From NCBI GenBank assembly GCA_902783215.1, contig CACZQD010000116.1, forward strand, positions 1 to 10,740: a stretch of DNA of 10,740 bases, read 5' to 3'. Position 1 is the first letter of the stretch, and each line of letters starts with the position of its first letter. This DNA is from an uncultured Erysipelotrichaceae bacterium (GTDB taxonomy: Bacteria > Bacillota_I > Bacilli_A > RF39 > UBA660). The notes under the pieces were generated by a model. The model was not told the origin of the DNA, ran no database searches, and saw only the letters and a list, made by a program, of their open reading frames with translations. Shown here piece after piece: positions 6,747-10,740 of this stretch. A program made the position numbers and the translations under genes.

Positions 6747-7120
6747 TGGTGGAGTCGATGGGAATTGCACCCATGTCCGAATACAACAACATAAAAGCTT
6801 CTACAAGTTTAGTTAATTTTTAATTGTCCTAATAAATATAGAAATTAACAACCATTTTATTAGTAAGTCTATATTATTCATTACTACTTATAGACATCGT
6901 AGTAATATATCCTATAAAAATGAACCTTCTAAATAATCATAGGAAAATATATTTAGAAAGTGCAGACCTATTTCGATTAGGCGAAAGCTACACTGTTTCT
7001 AGAGAAAAGTGCAGCAACTGCGTTTTTAACTTTTTTTCCAGTTATTTTTTTGTTGTACTTAACGCGTACCTTCGACTTGCCACTAATACTCAAATATACC
7101 CGTCGAATCTAGACGACCCC
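6747..7120 (-). ncRNA. ssrA: transfer-messenger RNA (tmRNA)
   Basis: This is tmRNA, 374 bases, which rescues ribosomes stalled on broken mRNAs and tags the product for degradation. The 5' GGGGTCG (7114-7120) pairs with CGACTCC (6751-6757), leaving A and an encoded CCA; the third pair is G-U, the alanine identity element. AGATTCGACGGG near the 5' end matches the conserved tmRNA start. After ATAACT, the tag frame begins with GGA at 7037-7039 and ends at TAA (6977-6979). It encodes 20 residues, GKKVKNAVAA then LFSRNSVAFA. The T-arm is ATGGG/CCCAT around TGCAATT, with G in place of the usual second T. The promoter is at 7129-7157, and tRNA-Gly follows 11 bases downstream. Confidence 0.95.
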
Positions 7121-7128
7121 GTGTAAAC

Positions 7129-7157
7129 ATTATAGCACACTTCTATTTAATAGTCAA
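7129..7157 (-). promoter_or_regulatory. strong promoter of ssrA and tRNA-Gly
   Basis: On the - strand, TTGACT (7152-7157) and TATAAT (7129-7134) are spaced by exactly 17 bases, with TGC before the -10 (extended -10). The mature tmRNA 5' end is eight bases downstream of the -10, so almost no leader is transcribed. The -35 lies within the last codons of veg. Confidence 0.9.
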
Positions 7158-7356
7158 TCCTAATTGTTTTTATCATGACATCGCTATAAGAAAATGATTT
7201 TATTCCTTGTTCATTTTCTACCGTAAAAACATAGTCATATAATTCTTTTATGGTTGCATGATAGTTTTCATATTTATTTCTACCTAAACTATATTTTATT
7301 TTAACCTCATGACCAATATGTTCACCTAAATTTTTCTTAACCTCATATAATGTCAT
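7147..7356 (-). CDS. veg: Veg protein
   Basis: A 69-residue member of the Veg family (DUF1021), shorter than the roughly 86-residue Bacillus subtilis protein. It matches in the pattern LxEHIGHEVKIKYSLGRNK and in the ending that places SFSYSDVMIKTIRI after an acidic turn. Veg folds as a small SH3-like barrel. In B. subtilis it is highly expressed in growing cells and is linked to biofilm matrix gene control and to spore outgrowth. Here the start overlaps the yabG stop as ATGA, and only a weak GGGG site precedes it, so translation is probably coupled to yabG. The yabG-veg order is the same as in Bacillus. The ssrA promoter overlaps its 3' end. Confidence 0.9.
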   Translation of the reverse strand: MTLYEVKKNLGEHIGHEVKIKYSLGRNKYENYHATIKELYDYVFTVENEQGIKSFSYSDVMIKTIRIDY

Positions 7357-8132
7357 CTAGGATACCCCGTATACATTGTTCCTTTAGTTATAATACCACC
7401 CATCCCTTCTTTTCCATATTTTGTTTTGGTAATAATACTTTTAATATCTATATCTTTATTAATATCAGACAAACTCATACTTGCTGCTATAACTGCAGGA
7501 TCTAAGGCGTGAATATTTATTCTTTTTGGACTACTTGCAAAATTCGCACCTGCCCTAATTAAATCTTCATAATCTGATTGACAAGCTCCTGCAATAATAA
7601 TTAATTTTTCATGACTATTTTCATACTTTCTTGCTTCTTTTACAGCCTTAACAAAACTAGAACTATTCTTATATGCATTTAAATCATCTGTATTACCTTT
7701 TTTCTTATAATATGCATCATGCCCTGTTATAACTAAAATACTTGGATTATATTGATTTAATAAATCAAATATTTTATACGGAACACTTTCTTCTGGTTCT
7801 ACAATACCTATCGCACGTAAATTAATTTTCTTATAATAATTTAAACATCTATTTAAATAGTCTTTATCACTATCGATGTGCAGTATCTTACCAGGTAAAT
7901 AAAAATAATCATTACGTTCATTATTGGTGGAAAAGCTAATACGTTGTAAATAGTCTTTATCTTCATTTTCCTTATAATTTTTATCACATAATACTAAATC
8001 ATCTTTCAAACTATCAGCCATTAATCTAACGCTTTTCCCTTTTAAATAGTATATACCATCCTCAATGTCCATAATTTGAAATACAATATCATTATTGTAT
8101 GAATTACGGGTTACATAATCCCCTATTTCCAT
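7353..8132 (-). CDS. yabG: sporulation-specific cysteine protease YabG
   Basis: YabG is a sporulation protease that trims coat and cortex proteins in the mother cell and is made only in spore formers. This copy has 259 residues from the chosen start; the B. subtilis protein is about 290. The N-terminal part MEIGDYVTRNSYNNDIVFQI matches the YabG start (IGDMVARKSY). The core contains YLPGKILHIDSD (78-89), VITGHDAYYKKKG (134-146) with the likely catalytic H138, AGACQS (181-186) with the likely catalytic C184, and RAGANFASSPKRINIHALDP (193-212). His and Cys at these places are the catalytic pair known from clostridial YabG. An in-frame ATG at 8189 would add 19 residues, but the start at 8132 has an AGGTGAT site and fits the family. 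veg follows by ATGA overlap. Confidence 0.95.
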   Translation of the reverse strand: MEIGDYVTRNSYNNDIVFQIMDIEDGIYYLKGKSVRLMADSLKDDLVLCDKNYKENEDKDYLQRISFSTNNERNDYFYLPGKILHIDSDKDYLNRCLNYYKKINLRAIGIVEPEESVPYKIFDLLNQYNPSILVITGHDAYYKKKGNTDDLNAYKNSSSFVKAVKEARKYENSHEKLIIIAGACQSDYEDLIRAGANFASSPKRINIHALDPAVIAASMSLSDINKDIDIKSIITKTKYGKEGMGGIITKGTMYTGYPR

Positions 8133-8266
8133 ATAATCACCTAGATAATTATATGATATAATCATCAAATTATGAAAAAATAGTACCATTATTTATTATA
8201 TATACTTTGACTGATTTAATATAGAATAAAAATTTATTTAAAACAAACAATAATATTGGTGATAAA

Positions 8267-8716
8267 ATGATTTATTTAGCTATCTTCTTATCAAAAATAC
8301 TTGAAAATGCTTTAGCTACTCTAAGAATAATTTTGGTATCTAATGGTAAAAAAAAGAGTGGTGCATTATTACAAGGATTGGTTATGTTAGTATGGATATT
8401 AGTCACTGGTTATGTAATAATAGACATTAATAAGAGTATTGTTGGTGTTTTAGCTCTCTGTTTTGGTGCGATATGTGGTTCATATTTAGGAAGTATTATT
8501 GAAGAGAAAATAGCATTAGGACTAGTTAAATTAAATATCATTACCAATAATAAGAAAGAAGTATTTAAGAAATTAAAGAATTATAAAATTGATTATGACA
8601 ATAATTTATACATTATAACACAAAGAAAAAATATAAATGATATTATTAAAATAATTGAAAATATTGATGATAATTATAAAATTATTAGTGAAAAAATAAA
8701 AATATATGACAAATAA
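8267..8716 (+). CDS. UPF0316/DUF2179 family membrane protein
   Basis: This is a 149-residue protein of the UPF0316 family (DUF5698 plus DUF2179, like B. subtilis YebE), function unknown. The N-terminal half is the membrane part: hydrophobic segments at about 2-24, 36-53 and 56-76, with the family-typical LENALATLRIILVSNGKK (12-29) and GSYLGSIIEEKIALG (71-85). The C-terminal part, about 90-148, is the soluble DUF2179 domain with YIITQRKNINDIIKII. It is a little shorter than usual, about 170 residues in relatives. A GGTGAT site precedes the ATG. The gene is divergent from yabG with 134 bases between the starts; TTGACT at 8207-8212 could be a -35, but no matching -10 is convincing. Confidence 0.87.
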   Translation: MIYLAIFLSKILENALATLRIILVSNGKKKSGALLQGLVMLVWILVTGYVIIDINKSIVGVLALCFGAICGSYLGSIIEEKIALGLVKLNIITNNKKEVFKKLKNYKIDYDNNLYIITQRKNINDIIKIIENIDDNYKIISEKIKIYDK

Positions 8717-8762
8717 ACTATTTATTATCTTATATATTTAGTATATTAAATTAGGTGATTTA

Positions 8763-8933
8763 ATGAAATGGTTTAGATGTCGTGGTATATGGTGGATACT
8801 TTCAATGATCTTTATTATACTACTTATATATCAGTTGATTATTTGTTTTATTGTTTTAACACGTTTTAGTTTATTTTTGTTATCTTTAATATTATTTTTT
8901 ATATTCCTCTCCTTTTTTAAAATATTGTGGTAA
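8763..8933 (+). CDS. small membrane protein
   Basis: A 56-residue reading frame that starts MKWFRCRGIWW and then has two hydrophobic stretches (about 11-33 and 36-54) separated by LTRFS, so it should be a two-segment membrane protein with a basic N-terminus. AGGTGATTTA directly before the ATG is a good ribosome binding site and closely resembles those of yabG and the preceding gene. It follows the UPF0316 gene by 46 bases in the same direction and ends 37 bases before a terminator hairpin, so the two are probably co-transcribed. No family is recognised. Placement, ribosome binding site and terminator support it as a real gene. Confidence 0.65.
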   Translation: MKWFRCRGIWWILSMIFIILLIYQLIICFIVLTRFSLFLLSLILFFIFLSFFKILW

Positions 8934-8970
8934 ATTTTTAAATATTACTTTATAATATATTATTTAAAAA

Positions 8971-8996
8971 AACGTTTCAAATTGAAACGTTCTTTT
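8971..8996. terminator. bidirectional terminator
   Basis: AACGTTTC (8971-8978) pairs with GAAACGTT (8984-8991) around AAATT. On the - strand it is followed by a seven-T run, just past the prepilin stop codon at 8998. On the + strand it is followed by CTTTTCTT, after the small membrane protein. Confidence 0.88.
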
Positions 8997-8997
8997 C

Positions 8998-9684
8998 TTA
9001 AAAGTATCTACAAGACATGTTTGATTGAGAGAATACAGATGTTCCAGAATCATCAACATTCACAGCAGTACTATCCCAGTATGAAGTGATATCATATCCG
9101 GTTTTTACAGTATCATAACACTCACCATATTCATTACATTCATTTTCTGTATAATCATATGTTGATGTACTATATCTCCAAGTTCCTACAGTTGATGTAG
9201 AATTGTTTTCGGCTGACATATATATATAGAAGTTTTTACCATCAGAAGCCTTTACCATTTTATCAGTATCATTATTGGCTATTATTTTATCTGCATCTTT
9301 ACCTGTAGCACATTTACTAAATCCAATTGCACCATCAGAAGACATACAAACTTGTTGACATCTAACTTTAGTTCCACTATATTTGATATCAAGTTTTTTT
9401 ATTAATTCATCCCAATTATGAATATAATCAGGGTCACCTTCATCAAATAGCATGGACTTATAATCACTTTTATCATTCTTTGTCATATAATTAGACATTG
9501 CCGCTGTGGCAGCTCTACCAAATGCATCGACACTTCTTTTATTAGATGACGCTCTCGAATCTTTAATAATACTAATGACAATTGGAATAGCTATAAGCGC
9601 TAAAATAGCAAGTATAACAATAACTGCTAACAATTCAATTAATGTAAATCCTTTCTTTTTCTTTTTATCAAAAAAACTTATCAC
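8998..9684 (-). CDS. type IV prepilin-like protein with six cysteines
   Basis: A 228-residue secreted pilin or pseudopilin. The leader MISFFDKKKKKG is basic and ends in the prepilin peptidase site G12/F13, followed by FTLIELLAVIVILAILALIAIPIV with the conserved glutamate at mature position 5 (E17) and a membrane-spanning helix to about residue 40. The mature part is soluble and rich in Asp, Ser, Thr and Tyr. It has six cysteines (RCQQVC, SKC, NEC, GEC, SCRYF), which could form three disulfides outside the cell. It is about twice the length of ComGC. No prepilin peptidase, ATPase or other pilus gene is near, so it depends on genes elsewhere. The start codon is GTG (9684) with GGAGGT six bases before it. 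A strong promoter precedes it and a terminator follows. Confidence 0.92.
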   Translation of the reverse strand: MISFFDKKKKKGFTLIELLAVIVILAILALIAIPIVISIIKDSRASSNKRSVDAFGRAATAAMSNYMTKNDKSDYKSMLFDEGDPDYIHNWDELIKKLDIKYSGTKVRCQQVCMSSDGAIGFSKCATGKDADKIIANNDTDKMVKASDGKNFYIYMSAENNSTSTVGTWRYSTSTYDYTENECNEYGECYDTVKTGYDITSYWDSTAVNVDDSGTSVFSQSNMSCRYF

Positions 9685-9713
9685 AATTTTACCTCCTATC
9701 TTTCTACGATAAA

Positions 9714-9743
9714 ATTATATCACATAGTTTTTAAAATAGTCAA
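9714..9743 (-). promoter_or_regulatory. strong promoter of the prepilin gene
   Basis: On the - strand, TTGACT (9738-9743), 18 bases, and TATAAT (9714-9719) preceded by TGA (extended -10). It lies 30 bases before the GTG start and 38 bases after the end of the ysxE-like gene, so the prepilin is a separate transcription unit. Confidence 0.87.
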
Positions 9744-9780
9744 TATGTTTTTACGATTTTTTATAATTTATATTTTCACT

Positions 9781-10665
9781 TTACACTTTTAAGCTATTTA
9801 TCACTTTTTCTAATTCCCTACTTGATAATAATCTCTTTATTTCATTCTTTATTGCTATACAATTTTGATAATTGCTATAATTCATTTCTAATTTTTGTGG
9901 CATAGATATTAGTATTACTAAAAGCATCTTTTCTTCTTCTTTAAGTGGATAATTCTTTTCATACAATTTTAACATTTGATTAAAATCAACATCTTTATAA
10001 TTATTTAAATATAATCTATATAAATCAAATATTGGTAAATCTATTTTAGCTTTATCCCAACTTATTAAGTATTTTTTATCATTTTGTAAAAAATGATCTA
10101 TACTTAGATTATTATGAACAACTGCAACTCTTATTTTATTATGATTACTTATACTTTTATACCATTTATCTTTTTGGTTTTCACAATAATCTATTCTCTC
10201 AAATATTAAAGATATATTATTAGCTAATAAGTTTTCACTAGGACTAAATAATATTTTTTCTTCAATTAGTGTGATTAAATCATTATAATAATCTTTTAAA
10301 TATATTATATTATTACTTATATCTTCATATAATTGTTTATAGTCTGACTCATCAATTGATTTATGATATGTTGTTTTAGCATGCAGAAGTGCCACAAAAG
10401 GTATTAAATCAGCTATTTTTTGTTCCTTAGGTATATCTATATCTTCTATATAAGGATACATATCATAATCATCATTTGAATCAATAATACTTGGATAATA
10501 ATCAAAATTTCTATTGTCTAAATAATTATATATTTCTTTATTATGATTTCTTTTTTTTATAACATATTTTTTAGTATCATCTTCTACAATTACTATATTA
10601 CCCTTTTTTTTATATCGGTGAGCTCGTATATTATTTTTTTTTAATAATTCTTTTATAGATATCAT
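9781..10665 (-). CDS. ysxE: YsxE-like spore coat kinase-fold protein
   Basis: This is a 294-residue protein of the CotS/YsxE group, which has the aminoglycoside phosphotransferase fold and belongs to the spore coat. Residues 1-75 form a reduced N-lobe (KKYVIKKRNHNKEIYNYL, 32-49). The C-lobe carries VVHNNLSIDHFL (182-193), corresponding to the HGxLSxxHFL motif of YsxE, then KKYLISWDKAKIDLPIFDLYRLY (197-219) in place of the metal-binding DxD loop. The usual catalytic HGD is HNN here and the DFD position is SWD, so kinase activity is doubtful. The gene is somewhat shorter than the B. subtilis protein. It starts within the stop of the upstream LysM-ending gene (ATGA overlap), the same arrangement as spoVID-ysxE. 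No clear terminator follows it. Confidence 0.82.
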   Translation of the reverse strand: MISIKELLKKNNIRAHRYKKKGNIVIVEDDTKKYVIKKRNHNKEIYNYLDNRNFDYYPSIIDSNDDYDMYPYIEDIDIPKEQKIADLIPFVALLHAKTTYHKSIDESDYKQLYEDISNNIIYLKDYYNDLITLIEEKILFSPSENLLANNISLIFERIDYCENQKDKWYKSISNHNKIRVAVVHNNLSIDHFLQNDKKYLISWDKAKIDLPIFDLYRLYLNNYKDVDFNQMLKLYEKNYPLKEEEKMLLVILISMPQKLEMNYSNYQNCIAIKNEIKRLLSSRELEKVINSLKV

Positions 10666-10740
10666 TTACTTGGTATAACTATTTTTGTTCCACTTTCTAA
10701 ATTGGATAAATCATTATATAGTTTTAAATCCTCTTCAGAC
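10662..10740 (-). CDS. spoVID: C-terminal end of a LysM protein, probably SpoVID
   Basis: Only the last 25 codons are in the window; the rest lies beyond the right edge. The visible end, SEEDLKLYNDLSNLESGTKI followed by VIPSK, matches the second half of a LysM domain (the LNNLSxxxxGxxLxIP pattern). SpoVID, the spore coat encasement protein that binds lipid II or peptidoglycan intermediates through a C-terminal LysM, ends this way in B. subtilis and is directly followed by ysxE. The coupled YsxE-like gene (ATGA overlap) supports the name. Another LysM protein cannot be excluded from 25 residues. Confidence 0.65.
   Translation of the reverse strand, partial: SEEDLKLYNDLSNLESGTKIVIPSK

Noticed and set aside
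6920..7126. 68-residue reading frame on the + strand
   Set aside because: It lies antisense to the tmRNA, which accounts for its composition; it has no ribosome binding site and no recognisable protein pattern.
8147..8175. Sigma-E-like promoter (TCATAAT then CATATAAT) upstream of yabG
   Set aside because: Transcription would begin almost at the ribosome binding site, leaving too short a leader, and such matches are frequent in this AT-rich DNA.
8133..8189. Longer yabG start at 8189
   Set aside because: The 19 extra residues do not resemble the YabG N-terminus, while the start at 8132 matches it and has a ribosome binding site.
9506..9712. 68-residue reading frame on the + strand
   Set aside because: It is antisense to the hydrophobic helix and leader of the prepilin gene, which explains its hydrophobic look.
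1..10740. CRISPR array or insertion sequence
   Set aside because: No regularly spaced repeats, transposase or terminal inverted repeats with target duplications were seen on either strand.

Overview
The window comes from a very AT-rich, spore-forming low-G+C Gram-positive bacterium that uses the standard code (TGG for Trp, TGA as a stop). The evidence is YabG, Veg, a YsxE-like coat protein and the tail of a SpoVID-like LysM protein, together with strong AAGGAGG ribosome binding sites. CoaB and CoaC are separate proteins of the streptococcal pattern. The tmRNA tag ends in AFA, as in Mollicutes, not in the LAA usual for Bacilli. This points to a Bacilli lineage near the Erysipelotrichales/RF39/Mollicutes branch, probably gut-associated. 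That placement is inference.

Left part (1-2650, + strand): a retron-type reverse transcriptase whose msr-msd RNA would lie off the left edge, a 339-base gap, then a stand-alone ClpX-like AAA+ ATPase. The ATPase has no zinc-binding domain and no ClpP-docking IGF loop. A bidirectional terminator separates it from a convergent LysR regulator (2671-3543, - strand).

Middle (3560-6600): the LysR gene is divergent from a three-gene coenzyme A cluster with overlapping promoters between them. The cluster is coaC, an unrecognised 255-residue gene, and coaB, each joined to the next by an ATGA stop/start overlap. Next comes an orphan 249-residue protein with possible PD-(D/E)XK nuclease-like motifs. It is preceded by its own promoter-like sequence, a structured leader, and a perfect intrinsic terminator that ends exactly at the ribosome binding site.

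Right-centre (6600-8132, - strand): a compact block yabG-veg-ssrA-tRNA-Gly. The tmRNA promoter lies partly inside the end of veg, and tmRNA and tRNA-Gly are 11 bases apart and share a terminator. An 80-base imperfect palindrome at the end of this block repeats the 3' part of the tRNA-Gly gene in inverted orientation beside the orphan gene.

Right end (8267-10740): a UPF0316/DUF2179 membrane protein and a 56-residue membrane protein on the + strand. Convergent to them are a six-cysteine type IV prepilin-like protein with a strong promoter and a spoVID-ysxE pair like that of Bacillus. The best candidates for undescribed biology are the leader RNA plus nuclease-like gene at 5690-6600, the retron with its neighbouring ATPase, and the unknown gene inside the coaC-coaB cluster.
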